From positions 1-64,000 of the forward strand of contig NZ_WBOL01000013.1 in assembly GCF_008973715.1 (NCBI RefSeq): a DNA stretch of 64,000 nt, read 5' to 3'. Made by a program: the position numbers and the translations under genes. The DNA is from Nitrincola schmidtii. GTDB lineage: Bacteria > Pseudomonadota > Gammaproteobacteria > Pseudomonadales > Balneatricaceae. Below the pieces are notes generated by a model that did not search any database, was not told the DNA's origin, and worked only from the letters and a program-made list of their open reading frames with translations. This document shows, in pieces, positions 55,479-63,800 of this stretch (positions are counted from its first letter, which is position 1; every line of letters starts with the position of its first letter).

Positions 55479-55499
55479 CAATACCATCGAAATCTATCC
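55479..55499 (-). promoter_or_regulatory. Shared 21-bp element upstream of the response regulator
   Basis: On the minus strand: GGATAGATTT then C-GATGGTATTG, 20 of 21 bases identical to 54640-54660. It overlaps the last codons of the sensor kinase. TAAATTAT lies 23 bp downstream (55448-55455), as at the tpsB copy. This suggests that the regulator has its own, autoregulated promoter inside the operon. Confidence 0.6.
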
Positions 55500-57485
55500 A
55501 TTTACATCACCCTGCAACAACGGCAGTTTTAAGGTGACGATGAAACGATCAGAGGGTACGGTAGCAATGGTCACATCGCCTGCGTGGTCCTGCACAATGC
55601 GCCTGACGATATAGAGACCCAGCCCCATGCCGCTTTTCCCAGCAACTGAAGCACCACGCTCCCAGCGCTCGAAAAGCTTTTCTCGGTCATGAACACTGTG
55701 AGGATCGATCGCATTCTCGATAACGAGCACGGCGTGTTCACCAGCATGATTCAGTGTCACCAAGACCGTATCGTGGCTGCAATATTTGGTAGCATTACCC
55801 AGCAGATTTCGCAGCACGGTAAAGATCAGTCCGGCATCGCCAAAGATGTTGAACTTCTCCGGCGCTTTTCGGTAGTCGAAATGACAGTGTGGAACCGCTT
55901 GATGTGTTTCGATCATGGCTTCATCGAGCAGAGCCTTTAGGTCAATGGTGGTGAATTTAGGTTGCGGCGGCCGACCAAGATTGTGGGCATGCAAAGCATC
56001 CGAAAAAATATTTTCGAATCGAGACAGTGCTGTCGTTATGACGCCAAAACGCTTTTCGTCTATCTGCTGTTTAGCATGGATGATGTCGAGATTCGTTCGT
56101 ACGATGGATAACGGAGTGCGATATTCATGGCTGATAGTATCGATAAAGCGACCCTGCTCGTCACGCATGCGACGCTCACCCATGAGTGATTGCTCCAATT
56201 GTTGTTTACTGGCAATCAACTCTTCATTCATTTGACTGGCGATAACTAAGGCATTTTCCTCGGCATGGGCTGAGGCTTTTCGCAAGGTAGCCTCAGCAGC
56301 CAGCACACGTTCAGCAAGACCAAGCATCATCACTAATATGTGAAAGGTGGTTGTAAATTGTACGGCATGACGAGTGTATTCATGCAAGGGTAATATCCCA
56401 AGAACGCCCAGAATAGTGATCAGCACACCCAGACTGTTAACGCCAAAAGCAATCAGGAACCACCGTCCCGTTGCGACCTCACCGCGCTTGATTGAACGCC
56501 AGGCAAGCCACGGATTGAGTAATGCCATGAAGATAACATTGAAGTTCAATATCTCGGTGATGGACGGATACCATGCAGTACCGCTAGACAAGGCCATGAT
56601 CAGACCAGAAACAATGATGACCTGCTGGTAGCGATACACCCAAGGATGGTGCTTGGCCGTGTTAAAAAGAAACATGACGAACAAGGTCACACTGGCAAAG
56701 GTTAGGCCGACACCCGCACCGACAAACCAGTCAGCCAGAAGGTGCGCCGTTTGTGGCATAAGCAAGCGGACAATGCCTTCGATTCCCAGTGTGGAGACCG
56801 CAACCGATAAGACATAGAGTCCGTACATCGCATTGATCTTGTCACGCAAGCGCAGTGCCAACAGGAAGTTGATGATGGCCAGTGCAAAGGCAATCGCAAT
56901 ATAGGCACTTTGCCACAGCAGATGCCGAGCCGTTTTGGTATGCAACTCAGATGGGGAAACCAGCTGTGCCGCCAGATTGTGAGCGCTATAAGAATGAACA
57001 CGAATAAAGATATTGATAGAAGCGCCAGGTTCAATCAACAGTGGCACCGTCATCAAAGCAGTTGGCAAGGGTTGATTCGCCACAGGGGTGTGATCACCCA
57101 CCGAGACGCGCCGGTAATCTTGAGGCTGACCAGGCTCCACACCATCGCGAATATAGACATCCACCTCGTCAAGGTACGGGGGTTCCATTAGCAGTGTGGG
57201 CGCAACTGGCAAGGCACCGTCGTTGATGACAACGACATTCAACCAACTGGCAACCGGCGCATAACCACGATTTAAGCGTCCCGGCAGCTTATGCATACGC
57301 CCTTCTGCTTGCGCAACAAGGACGTCGGCTAGCAAGAGTTCGTTGTCATCGTCAGGTAGGAACTGCATCTGCCCGTTGAGAGACACAGCAGTGGAGTGAG
57401 CGTTGAAAACAACTTGGGCGTAAACAAAAGAACTACTCATCCAGAGGCAAACTGCGATTAAAAAAACCGGAAACTTAATCTTCAT
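55494..57485 (-). CDS. Sensor histidine kinase with 7TMR-DISM sensory module
   Basis: 663 residues. A signal peptide (to about residue 23) precedes a periplasmic 7TMR-DISMED2-type domain (about 30-180, carbohydrate-binding-like fold). Seven membrane helices span about 185-385. A coiled coil leads to the HisKA box DTISHEYRTPLSIVRTNLDII and an HATPase domain with NLLGNATKYC and GKSGMGLGLYIVRRIVQDHAG. It would phosphorylate the downstream response regulator. DISMED2 domains are thought to bind carbohydrates or other surface ligands. Its presence before an adhesin operon suggests contact or glycan sensing, by inference. Confidence 0.9.
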   Translation of the reverse strand: MKIKFPVFLIAVCLWMSSSFVYAQVVFNAHSTAVSLNGQMQFLPDDDNELLLADVLVAQAEGRMHKLPGRLNRGYAPVASWLNVVVINDGALPVAPTLLMEPPYLDEVDVYIRDGVEPGQPQDYRRVSVGDHTPVANQPLPTALMTVPLLIEPGASINIFIRVHSYSAHNLAAQLVSPSELHTKTARHLLWQSAYIAIAFALAIINFLLALRLRDKINAMYGLYVLSVAVSTLGIEGIVRLLMPQTAHLLADWFVGAGVGLTFASVTLFVMFLFNTAKHHPWVYRYQQVIIVSGLIMALSSGTAWYPSITEILNFNVIFMALLNPWLAWRSIKRGEVATGRWFLIAFGVNSLGVLITILGVLGILPLHEYTRHAVQFTTTFHILVMMLGLAERVLAAEATLRKASAHAEENALVIASQMNEELIASKQQLEQSLMGERRMRDEQGRFIDTISHEYRTPLSIVRTNLDIIHAKQQIDEKRFGVITTALSRFENIFSDALHAHNLGRPPQPKFTTIDLKALLDEAMIETHQAVPHCHFDYRKAPEKFNIFGDAGLIFTVLRNLLGNATKYCSHDTVLVTLNHAGEHAVLVIENAIDPHSVHDREKLFERWERGASVAGKSGMGLGLYIVRRIVQDHAGDVTIATVPSDRFIVTLKLPLLQGDVNG

Positions 57486-57706
57486 CAGTCTATTGGTTGC
57501 TGTTTAAACATCGCTTCGTACCACCGCACATGGGCTCTCTACAATAATTAAACCAAGAGTAACTATATCTTAGACGCTTTGCACGCAGAAAACTGAGTCA
57601 AAAAATTCAAAAATACATACTCATGGCCTATGTGGTTTATTACCTGAATCAAGGGTATGAACTTCTATTGCCTATACACATCTCAGCAAACCTTTTTTGA
57701 AACTCA

Positions 57707-57795
57707 TCAATCCAACATAGCACGTTGATTTTTATCAATTTCATACCATACTTTCAGCTATCTATCGAACGTGACTAGCACTCATGTTGGATTGA
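57707..57795. repeat. Inverted repeat bracketing the promoter of the haem-c gene
   Basis: TCAATCCAACAT (57707-57718) and ATGTTGGATTGA (57784-57795), perfect over 12 bp with 65 bp between. The arms lie on either side of the FNR-type box and presumed start site, a geometry that could support DNA looping by a dimeric regulator or a leader hairpin. Confidence 0.5.
57725..57738. promoter_or_regulatory. FNR/ANR-type box upstream of the haem-c GGDEF-EAL gene
   Basis: TTGAT-TTTT-ATCAA, a perfect match to TTGATnnnnATCAA. With the -10 TATCTA at 57759-57764 the box centre falls near -41, the position of class II FNR activation. Confidence 0.6.
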
Positions 57796-57857
57796 CAAAT
57801 TTGATGTAACCACATATTTTAAACGGAAATATAACTATAAATTCTTGAGAGAATGGA

Positions 57858-60428
57858 TTGAACAAAATCATTCGCTTCTTAAAAACACTCCCTGGTTTTG
57901 TCTTTGGCGCAATCACCTTAGTTACATTCGCTGTTTTTTTCGCAGTCACTATTGCTGCCTCCTTGCTTTATGAAAACGTAATCGACAAACAAGCGCAGCA
58001 AACCTCAGAGGCGATTGCAAATCATACTTTTAGTACGATGTTTATGATCATGAGCCAGGGATGGACACGTGAAGAGATGGAAGCATTTGTAGATGCCACA
58101 CAATCTGCCTATCAGAACAGCCCGTTTGAGATTGCACTCTATCGAGGTGAAAAAGTAGTACGGCTCTATGGCGAGGTAGCTCAGCGACAACCTGATGCCG
58201 ATGTTCTTCGTCTATTTGAAGGCGCTGGAAAGCAAATTTTGGACGAGGGTAACTACATTCGAAGGCTTTTTCCTGTTGAAGCCCGATCAGAATGTTTGAG
58301 CTGCCACGTTAATGTTAATGAGGGTGATGTGTTAGGCGTCATAGCACTCAGGCAGAACAAGCAATCGATCAATGCAGAATTACGTTCGGATCATGTAATT
58401 CTTTTTATGCTGTTTGGATTGTTCACTTTCCTGATAGCGACCATGATTTCAGTGTTTGCATCACGCAAAATCAATGATTCCACAGCAGAGTTTGGTGATC
58501 GTCTTCGTTCAGTCAATACAGTGACAGACTTTAAACAATTAAACGTCAATGATGTTGATTTTTACTTTGAGGAGTTCAACAACACCTATAAGCAAATCAA
58601 TATTCTGATGGAGCGTTTGAAAGATGTCGCTGTTGATAAGGATATTCTTGAGTTTGAAATACGTCTTCTCAGCAAATTCATTATTACCTCAGAAGTTGTT
58701 AAGGATTGGCGAGACTTTATCAAAGATCTGTTGATCGATATTAACACCATTATCAAAGCTTACTCATTGGTAACCATTTTTCAGGTCGATGAAGAGGGTT
58801 ACGAACTTGAAGTGTTTTGGTATAACGATGTATCCGAGAAAACGAAGTCTCAGTTTGAAGCTGTTGTTACCAAGCAAATAGGAAGCAATACTCATTATCA
58901 CAGTGGCGCAGCGATACTGAACATCGTTCATCATGTAGCCCAAACAGATGATGAGCAAAAAAATGACATTGAGTTAAGTGCCTATGACATAGATTTGCAA
59001 ACCAAATCTTTATTGCTTGATACGCCGAAGATTGGCGGTGTTGTTGGAATAGGTGTGCAATCCGATATGGCTAAGGACCCTGTTCGTCACATTGTCATAG
59101 ATAGTATTTTGACAACGCTGCTAAATCTTGTTGGTTCAGTTAAAGCCATTTATAAATACACAAAGGACTTGGAGTATTACGCAACCAGAGATCCTTTAAC
59201 TACGCTGCATAATCAACGTATGTTCAATGAACTGCTTGGTTATGAGGTTGGGCGCTCAACCCGTCACAATGAAGAGTTCAGTTTGTTAATGCTGGATCTG
59301 GATAACTTTAAAAACGTCAATGATCGATACGGACATGCCTTTGGTGATCAATTCCTACATGCCTTCGCTAAAATTTTGGAAAAAGCTGTCCGTCCAGGAG
59401 ATTTTGTTTCTCGCTACGGTGGTGATGAGTTCACCATAATTCTACCTGAAACCGGTGAAGAACAAGCCTTCACCGTGGCAAACCGTATTGCTGGCTTGTT
59501 AGAAAAGTTTGCTTTGAACTCCCCTGATGGCAGCACTGTTCGAGCCACAACATCTATTGGTATCGCGGTCTATCCCCGTCATGCAAACGATCCGAGAGAT
59601 ATGTTCCTGGTCGCAGATAACATGATGTACAAAGCCAAACGTATGGGGAAAAATCAGATCGCCATTCCTGATGAAAATGAAATGGCAGAGGTATTCAAAG
59701 CCGTTGGTGAAAAAAATCAAATGGTTCTAAATGCACTAGAAGAGCAGCGAATCATTCCTTATTTCCAGCCGATTGTTTCTCTTGAAACGGGAGCTGTACA
59801 GATTCATGAGCTTTTGATGCGTATCGATTTAGGTGATCGAATCGTTCCAGCGGGAGAGTTTATTGATATTGCTGAGTCGATTGGTGTTGTTCACAAAATG
59901 GACTATTTACTGATCGAAAAAGCGTTCAAACAAATGCATGAACAGCAATATGAAGGTATGTTGTTTATCAACCTTTCACCAAAATCATTGATTATTAGTG
60001 AGTTCATCTCAAGAGTTAGGCAATTAGCGATGGAACACTCAATCGAGCCTAGTCGCATTGTCTTTGAGCTGACAGAGCGTGAAACCGTCAGTAACATGGC
60101 TTTATTAGAGCGCTTTGTTCAAGATTTGAAGCTGGAAGGATTTAACTTTGCTATTGATGACTTTGGCTCGGGCTTCTCATCTTTTCATTACATTAAACAT
60201 TTCCCCATCGATATCATAAAAATTGAGGGAGAATTTATACGTAACATGTTGATTGATGACAAGGATATGGCCTTCGTGAAAAGCATTGTAATCTTAGCTC
60301 AAAGCTTGGGAATCAAAACAGTCGCTGAGTTCGTTGAAGGTGAAGAAATTATGACTGCAATTCGCGAACTGGGTGTTGATTATGGGCAAGGTTATTACAT
60401 AGGACGCCCAAGCGATCGTCTTTGTTAA
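57858..60428 (+). CDS. Haem-c-binding sensor GGDEF-EAL protein
   Basis: 856 residues. Two membrane segments (about 12-38 and 179-202) enclose a periplasmic domain with a CLSCH haem-c attachment site (Cys146, Cys149, His150) of the DUF3365/Tll0287-like type. A GAF-like region (about 265-430) leads to GGDEF (RYGGDEF at 519-525, RPGD inhibitory site) and EAL with HELLMR (Glu651), INLSPKSL, FELTERE and DDFGSGFSSF. Both catalytic domains look usable. It would sense redox state or a gas through c-type haem and set cyclic-di-GMP. The start is TTG preceded by a GAGAATGGA purine stretch; the ATG there is closed at once by a stop. FNR-type control is likely. It is convergent with the globin cyclase. 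Confidence 0.88.
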   Translation: MNKIIRFLKTLPGFVFGAITLVTFAVFFAVTIAASLLYENVIDKQAQQTSEAIANHTFSTMFMIMSQGWTREEMEAFVDATQSAYQNSPFEIALYRGEKVVRLYGEVAQRQPDADVLRLFEGAGKQILDEGNYIRRLFPVEARSECLSCHVNVNEGDVLGVIALRQNKQSINAELRSDHVILFMLFGLFTFLIATMISVFASRKINDSTAEFGDRLRSVNTVTDFKQLNVNDVDFYFEEFNNTYKQINILMERLKDVAVDKDILEFEIRLLSKFIITSEVVKDWRDFIKDLLIDINTIIKAYSLVTIFQVDEEGYELEVFWYNDVSEKTKSQFEAVVTKQIGSNTHYHSGAAILNIVHHVAQTDDEQKNDIELSAYDIDLQTKSLLLDTPKIGGVVGIGVQSDMAKDPVRHIVIDSILTTLLNLVGSVKAIYKYTKDLEYYATRDPLTTLHNQRMFNELLGYEVGRSTRHNEEFSLLMLDLDNFKNVNDRYGHAFGDQFLHAFAKILEKAVRPGDFVSRYGGDEFTIILPETGEEQAFTVANRIAGLLEKFALNSPDGSTVRATTSIGIAVYPRHANDPRDMFLVADNMMYKAKRMGKNQIAIPDENEMAEVFKAVGEKNQMVLNALEEQRIIPYFQPIVSLETGAVQIHELLMRIDLGDRIVPAGEFIDIAESIGVVHKMDYLLIEKAFKQMHEQQYEGMLFINLSPKSLIISEFISRVRQLAMEHSIEPSRIVFELTERETVSNMALLERFVQDLKLEGFNFAIDDFGSGFSSFHYIKHFPIDIIKIEGEFIRNMLIDDKDMAFVKSIVILAQSLGIKTVAEFVEGEEIMTAIRELGVDYGQGYYIGRPSDRLC

Positions 60429-60797
60429 TCTAAAGTAACGACAACTACAAACACCAAAGTCGTTAATACTACGATTCGTGTTTTAAGCTTTGGGGTGGTT
60501 AAAAACATTTAGGACATTTTCCTAACAATCCGTGAAGTCTAGTGGTCGCACGAACCCCTAGAAATCGGCGAATTAACTGTAACAATGTAAGGTACCCTGA
60601 TAAGGCATTGTGCTGACTAAGCATCCTGACCTCCGTGTATTTACTTAAGCATAATCCAAAATACTGACTTATTGTATTTTTTGCTCATAAATTAGACTTG
60701 TGCATCTAAAATACTCTTCAGTTTACCGGTATTTCACTTCACCCATTGATGAGAACCTTAGTTTGTTGTTCAGTGCGGATCACTAGAGCAGCCGATG
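60429..60797. other. Intergenic region between two convergent cyclic-di-GMP genes
   Basis: 369 bp without a recognisable gene, repeat or strong hairpin. I see no terminator with a clear T-run. Confidence 0.5.
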
Positions 60798-62162
60798 CTA
60801 TGCTAACACCACACGGTTACGCCCCGAATTTTTAGCCTCATAAAGGGCTGCATCAGCACGTTGGATAATGCGTTCGTAATCGGGATGGCCATCACTCAGG
60901 GCGACCCCGAGACTGGCAGTTACTGTAATGGTCTTTCCAGTCAACAGCATCACGCGCGTTTCAGCGATACTGGTACAAAGTTTTTCTGCCACCTTGCGCG
61001 CTTGCCCCTCATCTACCTCGGTAAGCAATAGCAAAAACTCCTCACCACCATAACGAAATACAAAATCGCTAGAACGCACTCGGTTGGTCATTAGTCTGGC
61101 AACCTGTTGGAGCACCAGATCACCTCCATCATGGCCGTAATTGTCATTTACCTTCTTGAAGTGATCCACATCCAGCATCACCACGGCAAAACTGAATCCC
61201 TTGCGTCGCGACAATTCAATTTCACGTTTGAGAATGGAGGGTAAATAGCGCCGATTGAACAACTGGGTTAGTACATCACGCCCCACCTCCATATCGTTTG
61301 CGCGATCGAACATATCCCCTAGCAAAAACTTAATCTGTTCGATTTCGTGTTGAATAGTTCGCAGCAAAATGCGCCTACTATCATTCGACATCTCGACCGC
61401 CTGAGCAGCGACAAGCTGTGGAATGAGAGTTGTGTCGATACACTCAATAGATTGGTTTAGGGCACTAAGCTCACGTTGCTCATCAAACACCAGACTGGCC
61501 TTATGGTTAAGCCATAGCCCAAACGAAGAAGCACGCAAATACACCACCTCACGCAGGGGAAGCTCAATCGCCGACTCACGAAATAAGCGGCTCTCCCATT
61601 CCAGCAAAGCCCCCAACTGCCGCTCCCGTTCGGCGGCCATGTTATATCCCGAGACGAACAGCTTGAAGGCTTCATCCGCACGAACGCCCATATCATGAGA
61701 ACAGACGTAGGAGACGCTCATCACCTCAAAGGCGATATCAAACAGCTGGTACACATGCAACACGGCACTAATCAGCTCATCACGCTGCAAACTAGATTGT
61801 TGTAAATGCTGGTTAATCGTCTGTTTGAGCCATTGCATGCCACGCAATACCAAGTTAACTGGGATCTGGGCACGGGCATGCACCTCCCCCACATGGCGTT
61901 GCATGGCGATGAATTGTGTCAGTGCGGCACTATCCTCACTGCAAAGCAACTGTTCCAGCCAGACAGCCATGCTGGGCTTGAGACGCTGCTGCACAGTGGC
62001 CGCCTCCAGAAACGGCTTGGAATCTGGGTCGCTTAGCATCACAACATAAAACCCTTCTGCTAGGGCTACCTTCTCACGTTCAATGATTACCCGAATCTGC
62101 TTGCGCACCTCGTGTTCGATCTGCCCATACAAAGCATCAATCCGGTTTTTATCTTCCATCAT
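60798..62162 (-). CDS. Globin-coupled diguanylate cyclase (DosC/DgcO-like)
   Basis: 454 residues, close to E. coli DosC in length and layout. The N-terminal sensor globin has EGFYVVMLSDP (Tyr39 as probable distal ligand contact), RLKPSMAVWLEQL and the proximal histidine segment HVGEVHARAQIP (His95). A middle helical domain follows. The C-terminal GGDEF domain has RYGGEEF (372-376) preceded by an RSSD inhibitory site, so it is an active-type cyclase with product inhibition. It should bind haem and raise cyclic-di-GMP according to oxygen. There is no EAL domain. The start lies only about 20 bp from the chemoreceptor relic, so its promoter is probably inside the duplicated border sequence. The gene is GC-richer than its neighbours. 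Confidence 0.9.
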   Translation of the reverse strand: MMEDKNRIDALYGQIEHEVRKQIRVIIEREKVALAEGFYVVMLSDPDSKPFLEAATVQQRLKPSMAVWLEQLLCSEDSAALTQFIAMQRHVGEVHARAQIPVNLVLRGMQWLKQTINQHLQQSSLQRDELISAVLHVYQLFDIAFEVMSVSYVCSHDMGVRADEAFKLFVSGYNMAAERERQLGALLEWESRLFRESAIELPLREVVYLRASSFGLWLNHKASLVFDEQRELSALNQSIECIDTTLIPQLVAAQAVEMSNDSRRILLRTIQHEIEQIKFLLGDMFDRANDMEVGRDVLTQLFNRRYLPSILKREIELSRRKGFSFAVVMLDVDHFKKVNDNYGHDGGDLVLQQVARLMTNRVRSSDFVFRYGGEEFLLLLTEVDEGQARKVAEKLCTSIAETRVMLLTGKTITVTASLGVALSDGHPDYERIIQRADAALYEAKNSGRNRVVLA

Positions 62163-62759
62163 TATTTACTCTCAGAGTCATACGACGATGATCCAACTTC
62201 ATGCTAGACCAACCATCTTCAAATGCAGCGGGCGGCGTATCCGGATGCCTAACCATGTTAGGGTTTTTGCAAAAAAACTTATCGTCCCTGAAACCGCTTA
62301 TGTTTATAAAGTCGTCATTGACATAAGCGATAACGCCCTTGAGGCGCTTAGTTGATAGGATTTTGGCGTATCCGATTAACCCTCATCAACTTGGGTGGCA
62401 GGTAGGTTTTGTTTCATTTCAATTAGGAAGCCTTTGTTATTCTTGTTATTTACGTTGCACATTACGACACATTAAGATTTGGGCATATTTCATACTGTCT
62501 CAATTTCACAGAAAAATAAAGTGATTTTTAACTAGGACAACTGTATCAATTAGTACTACATAGGCTCTCGAATACAGTTAAAGTATCTGTAATTAATAGA
62601 TAAAAATTATCAGTTAATCATTTACCCTAAGCTCTTAGTTTAAAACCGCATAGAACTAGGGCATCAATTTCAGAGTCACGTTTTTTCGCAAATGAATTGG
62701 TCCCACTGTATAATCCTAACCCTTAAAGCATTATGTGGATTTGAGCCTTCCTCCTTCAA
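62163..62759. other. Gene-free border region with chemoreceptor relic and dusA promoter
   Basis: 597 bp. It holds the aer-like relic (62180-62417) and the 342-bp intergenic repeat copy (62418-62759). The dusA -10 TATAAT is at 62709-62714. Confidence 0.6.
62180..62417 (-). pseudogene. Truncated, frameshifted relic of the Aer-type gene
   Basis: On the minus strand the relic starts MKQNLPATQVDEG, matching the intact protein [14 protein letters not shown] stop then replaces Tyr14. One base is lost a few codons later, and in the shifted frame similarity resumes: [42 protein letters not shown]. It ends about 80 codons in, just before the globin-cyclase gene. It is the right-hand border relic of the island. 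Confidence 0.8.
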
Positions 62760-62840
62760 ATGAATATTAGTCAGACAGTTGAAAACATAGAAACCATAGG
62801 CATTAAGCCTGTAGTCACAGAAGTCTCGATAGCAAGACGC
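62190..62840. repeat. Long direct repeat, copy 2 (aer-like relic / intergenic / dusA)
   Basis: Counterpart of 42148-42800. Here the dusA side is intact and the chemoreceptor side is a pseudogene. Runs of about 20 identical bases are interspersed with substitutions; the two copies have diverged substantially. Confidence 0.85.
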
Positions 62841-63800
62841 TTTTCCGTTGCTCCCATGATGGATTGGACTGACAGCCACTGTCGTTCTTTTCATCGGCTC
62901 ATGTCTCGTCATGCCTTGCTTTATACGGAAATGGTGACGACAGGTGCATTAATACACGGTCATCGTGAACGTTTTTTGCGCTACACCGATGATGAACACC
63001 CTGTCGCTCTTCAGCTAGGTGGCAGCAATCCAGACGATCTAGCCTTATGCGCTCGCATGGCTGAAGATCATGGCTATGACGAGGTCAACCTTAATGTCGG
63101 TTGCCCCAGTGATCGTGTTCAAAACAATATGATTGGCGCCTGCTTAATGGGACATCCTCAACTGGTTGCGGAGTGTCTAGCCAGCATGCAGAACGCTGTC
63201 TCTATTCCGGTGACCGTTAAGCATCGATTAGGTATCGACGAGTTAGATAGCCAAGAGTATCTGCTTAATTTTATCGATCAAGTGCGCCAAAGTGGCTGCA
63301 AGACGTTTATTGTGCATGCTCGCAAAGCCATTTTGCAGGGATTAAACCCAAAGCAGAATCGCGAAATACCGCCACTCTGTTATGATCGTGTTTACGAGGT
63401 TAAACAGACGTTTCCAGAGTTAGAAATCATTATCAACGGTGGTATCAAAACCCTGGAAGAATGTGATGAACATTTGCAAAAGGTAGATGGTGTGATGATT
63501 GGTCGTGAGGCTTATCAAAACCCCTATCCTTTGTTAAGTCAGGTCGATACGCGTTATTTTAATGACCCGCATCCTATCGCAACTCGAGAAGCGATAGCGG
63601 AAGCGTTTATACCTTATATCGAAGCGCAAGTGGCACAAGGTGCGCCTTTATATGCCATTACTAAACACCTGTTAGGATTGTTTCATGGTCAGCGTGGCGG
63701 TAAGCAGTTCCGTCGCCACATCAGTGAGAATGGTCATAAAAAAATGGCCGGTCCAGAGGTATTTCAACAAGCACTCAACTTTGTTTTAGGAAAGGATTAA
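62760..63800 (+). CDS. dusA: tRNA-dihydrouridine(20/20a) synthase DusA
   Basis: 346 residues. It is an FMN-dependent TIM-barrel enzyme that reduces uridines in the tRNA D-loop. Motifs are [14 protein letters not shown] at the start, the catalytic Cys115 in [26 protein letters not shown] and INGGIKT, ending with [12 protein letters not shown] and a GKQFRRHIS tail typical of DusA. The N-terminus is about 20 residues longer than usual; the relic at 42718 keeps the same ATG and codons, which supports this start. It is followed without a gap by tal. Confidence 0.95.
   Translation: MNISQTVENIETIGIKPVVTEVSIARRFSVAPMMDWTDSHCRSFHRLMSRHALLYTEMVTTGALIHGHRERFLRYTDDEHPVALQLGGSNPDDLALCARMAEDHGYDEVNLNVGCPSDRVQNNMIGACLMGHPQLVAECLASMQNAVSIPVTVKHRLGIDELDSQEYLLNFIDQVRQSGCKTFIVHARKAILQGLNPKQNREIPPLCYDRVYEVKQTFPELEIIINGGIKTLEECDEHLQKVDGVMIGREAYQNPYPLLSQVDTRYFNDPHPIATREAIAEAFIPYIEAQVAQGAPLYAITKHLLGLFHGQRGGKQFRRHISENGHKKMAGPEVFQQALNFVLGKD

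Larger units (their letters stand above)
57486..57857. other. Divergent promoter region, sensor kinase / haem-c protein
   Basis: 372 bp without a gene. It contains the FNR-type box (57725-57738), a candidate -10 TATCTA (57759-57764), and a perfect 12-bp inverted repeat whose arms (57707-57718 and 57784-57795) bracket both. I see nothing further in 57486-57700 beyond AT-rich DNA. Confidence 0.55.

Noticed and set aside
62760-62840. Shorter DusA start near MMDW
   Set aside because: The relic at 42718 preserves the upstream ATG and first codons at the same position, so the longer start is supported.
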